DNA of 33,612 bases from assembly GCA_904420235.1 (NCBI GenBank), contig CAJFUS010000020.1, positions 1 through 33,612 of the forward strand. Reading direction: 5' to 3'. The DNA comes from Candidatus Neoanaerotignum tabaqchaliae (GTDB lineage Bacteria; Bacillota; Clostridia; Lachnospirales; Anaerotignaceae). Positions 23,014 to 31,514 of this stretch are shown here, piece after piece. How positions within the stretch are numbered: position 1 is the stretch's first letter; each line of letters starts with the position of its first letter. The notes below the pieces were generated by a model, which saw nothing but the letters and a program-made list of their open reading frames with translations, searched no databases and had not been told where the DNA came from. The position numbers and the translations under genes were made by a program.

Positions 23014-23463
23014 TCATACCTCATTCATAATATTAAGCTCTACTCCGGCCTCGTTAAGCATGGATAAAGAAAGCTCGTCTGGATAATTTCCTTTATAAAC
23101 CAGCTTTTTTATGCCGGCGTTTACAATCATTTTGGCGCATATAACACATGGCTGAAGCGTAACGTACATTGTAGCGTTTTCTGTGCTTACGCCTATTTTG
23201 GCCGCCTGTATTATGGCATTTTGCTCGGCATGCAAGGCCCTGCAAAGCTCGTGCCTTTCTCCTGACGGTATCCCCAGCTCCATTCTAAGGCAAGAATTTA
23301 TATCACAACAATGTCTTGTTCCTGCCGGAGCACCGTTATATCCCGTTGTTATAATTCGGTTTTCCCTCACTATAACCGCACCAACCTGCCTTCTTAAACA
23401 GGTTGAGCGCGTTTTTACAATTTCAGCTATCTGCATAAAATATTCGTCCCAACTGGCGCGCAT
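23014..23463 (-). CDS. comEB: dCMP deaminase / ComEB family zinc deaminase
   Basis: A 149-residue cytidine/deoxycytidylate deaminase. The zinc site is H78-A-E80 in LHAEQNAI together with C106 and C109 in QPCVICAK; E80 is the proton shuttle. It converts dCMP to dUMP, the substrate of thymidylate synthase. A second set of cysteines and histidine (C22, HCCDINSC at 51-58, C74) matches the extra zinc site seen in this group. The ATG at 23463 follows GGAGGG by 9 nt; a reading from 23481 starts before that site. It is upstream of and coupled to xth. Confidence 0.93.
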   Translation of the reverse strand: MRASWDEYFMQIAEIVKTRSTCLRRQVGAVIVRENRIITTGYNGAPAGTRHCCDINSCLRMELGIPSGERHELCRALHAEQNAIIQAAKIGVSTENATMYVTLQPCVICAKMIVNAGIKKLVYKGNYPDELSLSMLNEAGVELNIMNEV

Positions 23464-23560
23464 ATTAAAAATTCCCTCCAAAATTTAAGCTATACGATAC
23501 TTCTTGATATTTTATCATATAACTCAGAAATTTTTAAGGGAATTTACAAAATAATATTAA

Positions 23561-24742
23561 TTATGGGAGAGTTATCTCCTGTCCAACCCAAAGTTTGTCC
23601 TTATCGGTTAAATTATTAACGGCCATAACAGTTGTAAGCATTTCCGGCGAGCCATAGTGGCGGTTGCATATGTCCCAAAGAGTATCGCCATATTGTATTA
23701 TATATTTGTCTCCTGTTTCCTGATTTTGTTTTTCTTCCTCAAGTTTTTTAGTCTCGGCCTCCTCTTTTTCACGCTGCTCCTTTTCCTGCTCCATAGTTTT
23801 TACGGCAAAAACCTGCGCCGCCGTATCCTCAATTTTTGAGTTTATATCGCTGTATGTAAATTTAACGTCAGTAAGCTCTGCCTCAAGGGCTTTTATTCTT
23901 CCCATATTTTGAACCATGCTTACACACATAAATATAAACGCCGCGCAAAGCACTCCCGATACTGCCGTAAAAGCCATATATCTTCCCTGCCTTGCTTTTG
24001 CCTTAGTTTCCTCTTTTCCGTTAAGAACTTTCCTTATTCTTGAGGCCGCGTCTATACGGTCTATTTCTTTCTCGGCTTCCGGCACATCAGCTAAGGCAGA
24101 CATAGGCTCGTCCTCATTTTCGATACCTTCGTCATTTATTGGTTCTTTAGGCTTGCTTATGCTGTTTTCAAGCATATAGTCCTGCATGCGTTCATTTTTA
24201 TCATAATATATAAAGTATCCCTTAACAGGCCTTAAAGACGACATATCCTCGTTGTATGTATAAAAACATTCCTGTTTTTCCGCCGGGTCAAGTGTGCAAA
24301 ACACCTGATAACTGTTTTTAAAACATCTTTTATGGAATGTTTCGTCCCGCGACATCATAAATATGCCAAATTCCGGCTGAACATGAACCCAGCCTATAAT
24401 TGAAAGGCCGTCAAAAAACTTCCTTATCTGCTCGTTTATATAAAGCCATGACTCATCCGTAAATGTTTGGGCCCCGTTCTCATTAACCGAAAATCTTCCC
24501 TGTATGGCGCCGTTTATTATAATAACGTCACAGTCATTAATATATGTATGGCTTCCAACAAGCACAGCTAATTTCTCGCTTCCTCCACCTGTTTTGGCAT
24601 ATTGATAAAGATATGTATAAGCATAATCCTCAATATATATTTTAAGTTTTTTGTCTATATTGCCCATTTGCTTAACATTTGACGGAAATGTGAAACCGCT
24701 TTTTTCTCCATTTCCGGTTTCACGCTTTAAATCATAATCCAT
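23561..24742 (-). CDS. MPN/JAMM-like domain, membrane anchor and LysM protein
   Basis: A 393-residue protein with an unusual order of parts. Residues 33-165 resemble an MPN/JAB1 fold: EKLAVLVGS (56-64) parallels the JAMM glutamate segment, and GWVHVQPEFGIFMMSRD (117-133) parallels GWYHSHP-x6-SxxD, followed by TLDP at 150-153. E56, H120 and D133 align with catalytic residues, but the second metal histidine is Q122, so metal binding is doubtful. Then come an acidic linker (195-230), a basic stretch, one membrane helix (256-278), a charged coiled coil (281-342) and a C-terminal LysM (346-393). By the positive-inside rule the MPN-like part is cytoplasmic and LysM outside on peptidoglycan. GGGAGG precedes the ATG. 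Function is unknown; the domain match is by eye. Confidence 0.82.
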   Translation of the reverse strand: MDYDLKRETGNGEKSGFTFPSNVKQMGNIDKKLKIYIEDYAYTYLYQYAKTGGGSEKLAVLVGSHTYINDCDVIIINGAIQGRFSVNENGAQTFTDESWLYINEQIRKFFDGLSIIGWVHVQPEFGIFMMSRDETFHKRCFKNSYQVFCTLDPAEKQECFYTYNEDMSSLRPVKGYFIYYDKNERMQDYMLENSISKPKEPINDEGIENEDEPMSALADVPEAEKEIDRIDAASRIRKVLNGKEETKAKARQGRYMAFTAVSGVLCAAFIFMCVSMVQNMGRIKALEAELTDVKFTYSDINSKIEDTAAQVFAVKTMEQEKEQREKEEAETKKLEEEKQNQETGDKYIIQYGDTLWDICNRHYGSPEMLTTVMAVNNLTDKDKLWVGQEITLP

Positions 24743-24978
24743 AAAAGTGTCCTCCCTTAGTATCTCCGTTTGTATCTAATCTTTTCGTAAAACAGTGAAA
24801 TTTAACATTTGCCGCTGTCTTATACAAAAAGAAGGCTGTTAAATTTGTCTTACGGTAAATATACCACCGGACGGTACAGGGATTTTGTAGAAAACTGTAA
24901 TTATGTAAATTATTTTAAACGCAAATTTCAGCAATTTTTTCCATAAAAATGTGTTTTGGCTATATAGGGCTCAATATT

Positions 24979-25024
24979 AAAAAATCCGGCAGAAGACTTT
25001 ATAAAAACGTCCTCCGCCGGATTT
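24979..25024 (-). terminator. Intrinsic terminator of the pdaA-pgi unit
   Basis: AAATCCGGC (24982-24990) and GCCGGATTT (25016-25024) pair, extended with mismatches by AGAAGAC/GTCCTC. On the minus strand a run of T follows. It lies 13 bp past the pgi stop. Confidence 0.8.
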
Positions 25025-25036
25025 AAAACTAAAATA

Positions 25037-26443
25037 TCATATTATAAATTTTTCATTTTTTTCTGGCCTCAAATCAAGTTCTTTTTTCTTTTCCTCATAT
25101 CCCGGCCTTCCAAACATAGCGTATGTGGCGTTTTTGCCCTCCTCAACGCCTGGTTGGTCAAAAGCGTTTATGTTCAAAAGCTCTCCGGCAAATCCCGTGG
25201 CTACCTCAAACATATATAAAAGTCCGCCTATTGTAAACTCGTTTACCTCAGGCAAAGTTATTGTAAGATTCATTTTGCCAGATTTTAAAAGAGCGTATTC
25301 CGTTGCCATTTGCTCCGTTTGTATAAGTTTGCTTTGGGAAACTCCGCCTAAAAAGCCAAGTGAAGGTATATCGCCGTAAATAGCCGGTATGTCCATTTCT
25401 CTTTTAAATTTCTCAACACCAAGTATAACTATCATTTTATCAAAGGGTCCCTCTGTGTAAAGCTGAACCTGTGAATGCTGGTCTGTTACGCCAAGGGCTT
25501 TAACAGGCGTTTGGCCAACAAAAATCTCTTTTCCGTCGTTGTCATATCGCTTTCCAAGAGACTCGGCCCAAAGCTGCGCAAACCAGTCGGAAATAAGCTT
25601 AAGTGAATCGGCGTAAGGCATCATAACGGCTATGTTTTTGCCCTTTTTCATGGCAACATAGCTTAAAACTGCGTACATGGCCGCTGGATTTTTATAAATA
25701 TCACTCTCGGAACACAGCTTGTCCATTTCAGCTGCGCCCTGAAGCATTTTTTTAATATCTATTCCGCACATGGCCGCTGGAAGAAGTCCAACTGGTGTAA
25801 GCTCCGAAAATCTTCCGCCAACGCCGGAAGGTATTATAAAAGTTTTATAGCCTTCCTCCTTGGCTATCTTTATAAGGTTTCCTTTTTCCTTATCTGTTGT
25901 GCAAACTATATGTTTTGCGGCCTCATCTTTTGGAAGTTTTTCTGAAAGCAGTTCTTTTATAATCATAAACTGACTCATTGTTTCAGATGTGCTTCCACTT
26001 TTTGACACACAGTTAAAAAGGCATTTCGTCGGGTCTACAGCTTCAAAAAGACATGCCAGTTTTTCCGGGTCTACATTGTCCGCCACATAAAATTTAGGAT
26101 ACCCTCCGCGTTTTTCCCTTGGCAGCTCATTATAATATGGGTGATTTATGGCCTGCTGAACGGCAAGAGGACCTAACGCCGAACCGCCTATTCCGAGCAC
26201 CACAAAGGCCTCAAAATCATTTTTAACGCTTTCGGCATAATTTATGATGTCATCAACAACGTTGTCTTGATTATATGGTAAATCCCTCCAATCCATTTTG
26301 CCTCCAGCGCGTTTTTCAGCCATCGCTTTAAAGGCCTTTTCTATTTCTGGCAGCAAACCAGAAATTTCCTCTTCTGTTACGCCGTCGGCTACATACGGAC
26401 TCATCATGTTGTTAAAATCAAATTTCATACCCAAATTATTCAT
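25037..26443 (-). CDS. pgi: Glucose-6-phosphate isomerase
   Basis: A 468-residue phosphoglucose isomerase of the shorter bacterial type, interconverting glucose-6-phosphate and fructose-6-phosphate. Key segments are VLGIGGSALGP (sugar-phosphate site), SKSGSTSETMSQF, the GVGGRFSELTPVG catalytic loop and the family signature around LWAESLGKRYDNDGKE. GGGGGA lies 8 nt before the ATG. The start overlaps the stop of the upstream deacetylase gene by one base (TAATG), so the two are translationally coupled. Together with the ROK glucokinase elsewhere in the window it serves upper glycolysis. Confidence 0.96.
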   Translation of the reverse strand: MNNLGMKFDFNNMMSPYVADGVTEEEISGLLPEIEKAFKAMAEKRAGGKMDWRDLPYNQDNVVDDIINYAESVKNDFEAFVVLGIGGSALGPLAVQQAINHPYYNELPREKRGGYPKFYVADNVDPEKLACLFEAVDPTKCLFNCVSKSGSTSETMSQFMIIKELLSEKLPKDEAAKHIVCTTDKEKGNLIKIAKEEGYKTFIIPSGVGGRFSELTPVGLLPAAMCGIDIKKMLQGAAEMDKLCSESDIYKNPAAMYAVLSYVAMKKGKNIAVMMPYADSLKLISDWFAQLWAESLGKRYDNDGKEIFVGQTPVKALGVTDQHSQVQLYTEGPFDKMIVILGVEKFKREMDIPAIYGDIPSLGFLGGVSQSKLIQTEQMATEYALLKSGKMNLTITLPEVNEFTIGGLLYMFEVATGFAGELLNINAFDQPGVEEGKNATYAMFGRPGYEEKKKELDLRPEKNEKFII

Positions 26444-27333
26444 TATAATTCCCCCTTAAAATCTGGAAGGTCGTAAAGGCTCTTAAACTCATAGCCCTGT
26501 TCCTTCAGGTTTTTTAAAACACTGTCAAGAGCATCGGCATTAGACTGTGAAACGGCATGCAAAAGCGGTATACAGCCATTATGCACATATCCAACAACAC
26601 TTTCATAGGCCGCCTCTTTTCCCGGCTGGTCATCAGTAACCCAGTCTCTGTATGCCAGCGACCAAAAAATTGTTTTATATCCCAGCTCGTCCGTTTTTTG
26701 CAGTGTGCGTATGCTGTAAACTCCTTCCGGCGGCCGGAAAAACTTAGGCATTTCTTTTCCTGTAAGCTCTTTAAAGGCTTCAGCACAGCTATTAATTTCC
26801 TCGGCTATGGCCTCGTCGCTTATGGTTGTAAAATCCGGATGGGTGCTTGAGTGATTGCCCACAACATGGCCTTCGTCAACCATTCTTTTAACAAGCTCAG
26901 GCTCGCTTTTTATGTAGCTTTCGGTAACAAAAAACGCGGCTTTAACATCATTTTTCTTAAGGGTATCAAGTATCTGTTCTGTGCAACCGTTTTCATACCC
27001 TTCGTCAAATGTAAGATATATAACCGGTTTGCTTACATCACCAAGATAATATGCCCCATACTGGCTTATGTTTATGTCGTACTGGGCGCTTGGCGGCATA
27101 TTGGTTTTGTTTCTTGAGAACCACCAACTTTTTCTGTCGTTATATCCAACAAGCGCGCTGTTTTCTTGGGGCTGCGGCGGCATAAGTTCTCTTATGGCAT
27201 CATAATCAAAATAGCTCTGCTCAGTTTCAGATGTTTCCTCCAAAACAGGCTGGCTTTGGGCATTAACAATATAAACCCCGCCTGAAACTGATATAACGGC
27301 TGACATAATACAAGCCGTAAGCTCCGATATCAT
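26443..27333 (-). CDS. pdaA: Polysaccharide deacetylase, PdaA-like
   Basis: A 296-residue secreted or membrane-anchored carbohydrate esterase 4 enzyme. An N-terminal hydrophobic helix (about 5-25) is a signal or anchor. The catalytic domain carries TFDEGYENG with D110, the zinc histidines H161 and H165 in HSSTHPDFT, and FRPPEGVYS. The W-rich WWFSRN segment before the domain and the DEGYENG form of motif 1 are the PdaA pattern, the enzyme that makes muramic delta-lactam in the spore cortex. This suggests a spore former, though some PdaA-like proteins act on vegetative wall. GGAG precedes the ATG. It is the first gene of the pair with pgi. Confidence 0.9.
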   Translation of the reverse strand: MISELTACIMSAVISVSGGVYIVNAQSQPVLEETSETEQSYFDYDAIRELMPPQPQENSALVGYNDRKSWWFSRNKTNMPPSAQYDINISQYGAYYLGDVSKPVIYLTFDEGYENGCTEQILDTLKKNDVKAAFFVTESYIKSEPELVKRMVDEGHVVGNHSSTHPDFTTISDEAIAEEINSCAEAFKELTGKEMPKFFRPPEGVYSIRTLQKTDELGYKTIFWSLAYRDWVTDDQPGKEAAYESVVGYVHNGCIPLLHAVSQSNADALDSVLKNLKEQGYEFKSLYDLPDFKGEL

Positions 27334-27367
27334 AAAATCACGCTCCTTAAAAAGCTTATTTTGTTTA

Positions 27368-27376
27368 ATTATAACA
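27368..27376 (-). promoter_or_regulatory. Extended -10 promoter of the pdaA-pgi unit
   Basis: Minus-strand TGTTATAAT (27376-27368) is an extended -10 with consensus TATAAT. The -35 (TTTAAT) is poor. The start codon is 35 bp downstream. I saw no SigE/SigG-type boxes. Confidence 0.5.
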
Positions 27377-27553
27377 TTTTAGAACACTAAATTAAAGTTA
27401 TTTTGTGCTCATTAAAACATCTTATTATTTAAAATCACTACACATTAACTAATAAAATAACAATTAGCAATTTTTAACGCCACAAAAATCGTCAATAAAT
27501 CCTAAAAATATGTTATAAATCAAACCATATTAATTAAATTCCATAATTATACC

Positions 27554-27582
27554 TTGCATAAAACAGCTTTTTGATATAGAAT
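27554..27582 (+). promoter_or_regulatory. SigA-type promoter of the ferredoxin gene
   Basis: -35 TTGCAT (27554-27559), 17-bp spacer, -10 TAGAAT (27577-27582). The leader to the start is about 27 nt. Confidence 0.65.
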
Positions 27583-27615
27583 AGGAATAAAGAATTTAAC
27601 GGGAGGTGTATTCCA

Positions 27616-27786
27616 ATGGCATATGTTATCGACAGCAGCTGCATCGGTTGCGGAGCTTGCACTGGTGAATGTCCAGTAGGCGCTATTTCCGACAACGGTG
27701 GTGTTTTCCAGATTGACGCTTCTGCTTGCATCGACTGTGGTGCCTGCGCCGGCGCTTGTCCAGTAGGCGCTCCAAAACAGGCTTAA
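27616..27786 (+). CDS. 2[4Fe-4S] ferredoxin, clostridial type
   Basis: A 56-residue ferredoxin with two CxxCxxCxxxCP motifs: C9, C12, C15, C19 and C38, C41, C44, C48. Each cluster takes three cysteines from one motif and the fourth from the other. It carries low-potential electrons for pyruvate:ferredoxin oxidoreductase, hydrogenase or Rnf in anaerobes. GGGAGGTG lies 7 nt before the ATG. The gene has its own promoter and a strong terminator. Its codon use differs from neighbours: no ATA for isoleucine and many C-ending codons (ATC, GAC, TGC), the mark of a very highly expressed gene. The minus-strand frame across it is only a shadow. Confidence 0.96.
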   Translation: MAYVIDSSCIGCGACTGECPVGAISDNGGVFQIDASACIDCGACAGACPVGAPKQA

Positions 27787-27814
27787 TTTTATACACCTGT
27801 TAATTGTACTTAAT

Positions 27815-27861
27815 AAAAAAAGAAAGGCTTTTTACACTAATGTAAAACGTCTTTCTTTTTT
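27815..27861. terminator. Bidirectional terminator after ferredoxin
   Basis: A long hairpin: AGAAAG with CTTTCT at the base and TTTTACA with TGTAAAA near the CTAA loop, joined by a short imperfect part. A and T runs flank it, so it stops both ferredoxin and the convergent permease gene. Confidence 0.8.
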
Positions 27862-27864
27862 ATT

Positions 27865-28935
27865 TTATTCTTTGTAAAGTTTTATAACTCCTTTTTTATT
27901 AAGGTCTGTTAAAAGCGAAATTGTTATAGGGAATCCAAAAAGCCCAAGCACTCCAAAAAACTGTACGCCTATGAACATACTTATAAGTGTAATTACAGGA
28001 TGAAGACCTATTTGGCTTCCAACTATTTTAGGCTCAATTATATTTCTTATAACTGTAACAGCTACATACACAGCCAAAAGCCCTATGGCTATTTTATAGT
28101 CCCCTAATATAAGTTCTATTATTGCCCAAGGTATCATAACTCCGCCTGTTCCCAAAACAGGAAGTATATCAAAAACCGCTATTACAAGAGCTATTAAAAC
28201 CGATTTATTAATTCCTATTATTGTAAGACCTATTGAAAGTTCAACAAATGTTATGCTCATTATAAGAGCGTAAGAACGTATACAAACAAAAAGAGTACCT
28301 ATAACATAATCTTTAATACCCAAAAATACTTCCTTTTTTCGCCCATCCAGCTGCCTTAACAAAAATCCCGATATTTTATCGTAGTCGGCTGATATAAAAA
28401 ATGTTGATATTATCATAAGCAAAAGGCTTATAAAAATCCCTGGTATAGAAACCGCCAGACCCGATGCCGCGCTTACCAGCCAAACCGATGACCTTGATAT
28501 GGCCGACCCGGCTGAGTCAAAAATATTTTGTATTACAGTATTTATAGTATCAACAGTTTCTTTATCCAAATTAACAAAAATACTTTCTCCGCTGTTAAAT
28601 ATGTTAATAAACGCTGGCTTTATATAGGAATCGTATATATAAGGCATATCTAAAATAAGTTCTTTAACAGTTGATATCAGTTTAAAGCATACGGTAAAAA
28701 CAATAACGCCTATGGTACAGTAAAATAAAATAACAAAAATTATTGATATAAATTTTTTATTTATATTAATCTTTTTGTGTACAAATCTTATAGGTTTTTG
28801 AAGTATATAAGCTATAATAAAGGCCAGTACAAAGGGTGTAACCATCGGCAGTGCAAATTTTAAAAAAACAAAAACCGCCACAAGCAATATAGCGTAATAG
28901 GTAAAATTTATAATAAATTTCTTTTTTTCTTCCAT
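27865..28935 (-). CDS. AI-2E family transporter, YtvI-like
   Basis: A 356-residue membrane protein with about eight helices and the AI-2E permease family pattern. A central hydrophilic region (about 90-150) sits between helices, and the conserved C-terminal half has IAVFDILPVLGTGGVMIPWAI and IEPKIVGSQIGLHPVITLISMFIG. It most resembles the YtvI group, annotated as sporulation membrane proteins, rather than true AI-2 exporters; some relatives act as Na+/H+ antiporters. GGGAGG precedes the ATG. It is monocistronic, next to a bidirectional terminator. The transported substance is unknown. Confidence 0.88.
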   Translation of the reverse strand: MEEKKKFIINFTYYAILLVAVFVFLKFALPMVTPFVLAFIIAYILQKPIRFVHKKININKKFISIIFVILFYCTIGVIVFTVCFKLISTVKELILDMPYIYDSYIKPAFINIFNSGESIFVNLDKETVDTINTVIQNIFDSAGSAISRSSVWLVSAASGLAVSIPGIFISLLLMIISTFFISADYDKISGFLLRQLDGRKKEVFLGIKDYVIGTLFVCIRSYALIMSITFVELSIGLTIIGINKSVLIALVIAVFDILPVLGTGGVMIPWAIIELILGDYKIAIGLLAVYVAVTVIRNIIEPKIVGSQIGLHPVITLISMFIGVQFFGVLGLFGFPITISLLTDLNKKGVIKLYKE

Positions 28936-29098
28936 ACAATTCCTCCCAAAATGAAGCGTACTTATAATGTCAAAAAACTAAAAAGCAGAGACGGAATTAA
29001 TAAACTTATAAAACCATTTTCATAATAATAATTATAAATAAATACCAACGACGTTTCAATAAAAAGGCATAAATCTAACACACTTTTAACCACTAAGT

Positions 29099-29632
29099 TT
29101 AAACAGGAACATACTTTATAAATTTGGCCGGATTTCCGCCAACAACAGCATTTTCCTCAACATCTTTAGTAACAACGCTTCCAGCGGCTATAACGGCGTT
29201 GTTTCCTATGGTTACTCCGCCAAGTATAACAGAGCTTCCTCCAATCCATACATTGTCTCCAATCAAAACAGGCCGTGCGTATCCGCTTTCATTTCTTCCA
29301 TAAGGCAAAAGCTGATGTCCCGCCGTATATATAGATACATTCGGCGCTATAAGGCAGTTATCGCCAATACGAACCTCCGCCATATCCAATATCGTTAAAT
29401 TATATGCGGCGTAAAAATTATCTCCCACATGTATATTCTTTCCAATATCGCAGTAAAACTGAGGATGGATACTTAAATTTTTTCCGGCGCTGCCAAAAAG
29501 CTCTCTGAAAATTTTCTCATGCGCGTCAAAATCGGTATAATCCGAGTTTTTAAGCCGATTAAGAAGTTTAAGGGCTCTTGAAGTTTTTTCTTTAAGCTCA
29601 TCAGTGCCTCTTTTATAATAAATCTTTTCCAA
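29099..29632 (-). CDS. Sugar O-acetyltransferase (maltose/galactoside type)
   Basis: A 177-residue left-handed beta-helix acetyltransferase. An N-terminal helical part of about 50 residues (Mac domain) is followed by hexapeptide repeats from about 52 to 170. The catalytic histidine is H106 in YTAGHQLLP. The C-terminal GGNPAKFIKYV loop is typical of LacA/Maa enzymes, which move acetyl from acetyl-CoA to a sugar hydroxyl. It is slightly short. The start codon is TTG after GGGGTG. It lies downstream of the dnaB terminator, so it is probably an independent unit. The sugar substrate is uncertain. Confidence 0.9.
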   Translation of the reverse strand: MEKIYYKRGTDELKEKTSRALKLLNRLKNSDYTDFDAHEKIFRELFGSAGKNLSIHPQFYCDIGKNIHVGDNFYAAYNLTILDMAEVRIGDNCLIAPNVSIYTAGHQLLPYGRNESGYARPVLIGDNVWIGGSSVILGGVTIGNNAVIAAGSVVTKDVEENAVVGGNPAKFIKYVPV

Positions 29633-29650
29633 AAGTTTTCACCCCTCTGC

Positions 29651-29676
29651 AAAAAAGCCGGCTTTTGGGCCGGCTT
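29651..29676 (-). terminator. Intrinsic terminator of the pheA-dnaB cluster
   Basis: AAGCCGGC and GCCGGCTT form an 8-bp GC-rich stem; on the minus strand six T follow. It sits 14 bp past the dnaB stop. Confidence 0.85.
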
Positions 29677-29689
29677 AAATAAAAACTAA

Positions 29690-31045
29690 TTAAAAATTTC
29701 TAACCATATTGGCAAATTTTGTATATTGCCCAAGCCACATAAGGTCTACCGTTCCCGTCGGACCGTTCCTTTGCTTGGCTATTATAAGCTCAGCTTGATT
29801 CTTCTTTTCCGTATCGGGGAAATAGTACTCGTCCCTATAAAGAAAAGTAACCACATCGGCGTCCTGTTCTATGGCTCCAGATTCTCTAAGGTCTGACAAC
29901 ATAGGTCTGTGGTCGGTTCTTGTTTCGCAAGCCCTGCTTAACTGTGAAAGAGCTATAACTGGGGCATTCATTTCCCTTGCCACAGCCTTAAGCGCCCTTG
30001 ATATTTCTGATATTTCCTGCTGGCGGGACTCCGTTTTAGAATCAGAACTCATAAGCTGAAGATAATCTATAAGTATAAGACCTATTCCACGCTCCAGTTT
30101 AAGCTTTCTGCATTTTGCCCTTATGTCCATAGGCGACACTCCAGGGGTATCGTCTATATATATTTCAGCCTGAGAAAGGGGTCCTATTGCCTGTATAAGC
30201 TTAGGCCAATCCTCATCGGCAAGCTCGCCGGTTCTAAGTTTCTGGGCGTCAACCATAGCTTCTGAACAAAGCATACGGTTAACAAGCTGTTCCTTCGACA
30301 TTTCCAAAGAAAATATGGCAACAGGCACATTGTTTCTTATGGCTGCATTTTGGGCTATATTAAGGGCAAAAGCTGTTTTTCCCATAGACGGCCTTGCGGC
30401 TATCAATATTAAATCAGAAGGCTGAAGTCCGGCCGTTTTCATATCAAAATCGGCAAAGCCAGTTGGAACGCCCGTAAGCTTTCCCTTATTTTTGTAGATA
30501 TCCTCTATACGCTCAAAAGCCGAAACCGCCACATCTCGTACATGGAATATGCCGCTTGAGCTTCGGCCTTCCATTACATTAAATATTCCCTGCTCTGCCC
30601 TGTCTAATATGTTGTTTATTGTATCGTTTCCCTCAAAGCATTGCTGGGTTATATCGCCGGCAGTTTTTATAAGCTCCCTTAAAACCGCCTTATCTTTAAC
30701 TATCTTGGCGTAATTCTTTATGTTTACCGAACTTCCAACAGAAGAGGCAACCTGTCCTATATAGGCCACGCCTCCAACCTGTTCAAAAACGCCTCTTTCC
30801 TCCAGACGGTTTTTAATTGTTATAATATCTATCGGCTCGCCCTTGGCAAATAAATCCAGAGCCGCCTCAAATATAAGCTTGTTGTCAGGCCTGTAAAAAT
30901 CGTCGGCTTTCAAAATTTCCATTGCCGTCGAAACAGCCTCACGGTCAATAAACATAGAGCTTAAAACGGCGCGTTCAGCCTCTGCGTCATGGGGCGGCGT
31001 TTTTTGGAAGTAAGAGAGGGACTGCCCGCTTTCTTCCATTTTCAT
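29690..31045 (-). CDS. dnaB: Replicative DNA helicase DnaB
   Basis: A 451-residue hexameric 5'-3' helicase of the replication fork (called DnaC in B. subtilis). The N-terminal helical domain occupies about 18-120 (PHDAEAERAVLSSMF) and the RecA-like domain about 190-450, with Walker A ARPSMGKT at 217-224, Walker B LILIDYLQLM and the conserved ARELDCPVI-like AREMNAPVIALSQLSR. No intein is present. The ATG at 31045 is only 4 nt after GGAGG; the next ATG, two codons later (31039), is 10 nt away, so either may be used. It follows rplI, as in most Firmicutes. Confidence 0.96.
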   Translation of the reverse strand: MKMEESGQSLSYFQKTPPHDAEAERAVLSSMFIDREAVSTAMEILKADDFYRPDNKLIFEAALDLFAKGEPIDIITIKNRLEERGVFEQVGGVAYIGQVASSVGSSVNIKNYAKIVKDKAVLRELIKTAGDITQQCFEGNDTINNILDRAEQGIFNVMEGRSSSGIFHVRDVAVSAFERIEDIYKNKGKLTGVPTGFADFDMKTAGLQPSDLILIAARPSMGKTAFALNIAQNAAIRNNVPVAIFSLEMSKEQLVNRMLCSEAMVDAQKLRTGELADEDWPKLIQAIGPLSQAEIYIDDTPGVSPMDIRAKCRKLKLERGIGLILIDYLQLMSSDSKTESRQQEISEISRALKAVAREMNAPVIALSQLSRACETRTDHRPMLSDLRESGAIEQDADVVTFLYRDEYYFPDTEKKNQAELIIAKQRNGPTGTVDLMWLGQYTKFANMVRNF

Positions 31046-31067
31046 CAGCCCTCCTTTTTAAATCTTT

Positions 31068-31514
31068 TTATCCTTCCGAAATAACAACCGTAATCTCTGC
31101 GCTTACCTCTGGATGAAGTTTTGCCGTAACATGTCTTGTGCCAACCATTTTAATAGGGTCGGCTATAACTATTTTTTTCTTGTCAACCTTAAGACCGGTC
31201 TGCTCCTCAATGGCAGCCGATATTTCCTTATTTGTAACAGAGCCGAATACCCTTCCATTGTCTCCTGTTTTAACCGAAACATTCACTTTAACACTCTCAA
31301 GCTTTGCGGCAAGCTCTTTAGCTGCGGCAAGCTCCTGTGCTTTTCTCTTTTCCTCGGCCATTTTCTGAAGCTTAAGATTATTCAAATTATCATTTGTGGC
31401 TTCAACAGCTAATTTTTTTGGTATAAGGAAATTGTTGGCATATCCGTCGCTGGCATTTACAAGCTGTCCTTTTTTTCCAGCACCCTTAACATCTTGAAGA
31501 AGTATTACTTTCAT
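31068..31514 (-). CDS. rplI: 50S ribosomal protein L9
   Basis: A 148-residue protein of usual L9 length, beginning MKVILLQDVKGAGKKGQ, with the N-terminal RNA-binding domain (1-50), the long charged connecting helix (about 41-80) and the C-terminal domain. The start at 31514 is 9 nt after GGAGG; another ATG two codons earlier is too close to that site. The first 29 nt overlap the end of the gdpP-like gene, and the ribosome binding site lies inside it. It is followed by dnaB after about 20 bp. Confidence 0.96.
   Translation of the reverse strand: MKVILLQDVKGAGKKGQLVNASDGYANNFLIPKKLAVEATNDNLNNLKLQKMAEEKRKAQELAAAKELAAKLESVKVNVSVKTGDNGRVFGSVTNKEISAAIEEQTGLKVDKKKIVIADPIKMVGTRHVTAKLHPEVSAEITVVISEG

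Noticed and set aside
27534..27731. 65-codon minus-strand reading frame
   Set aside because: It is antisense to the ferredoxin gene and owes its openness to the ferredoxin's codon pattern; no ribosome binding site.
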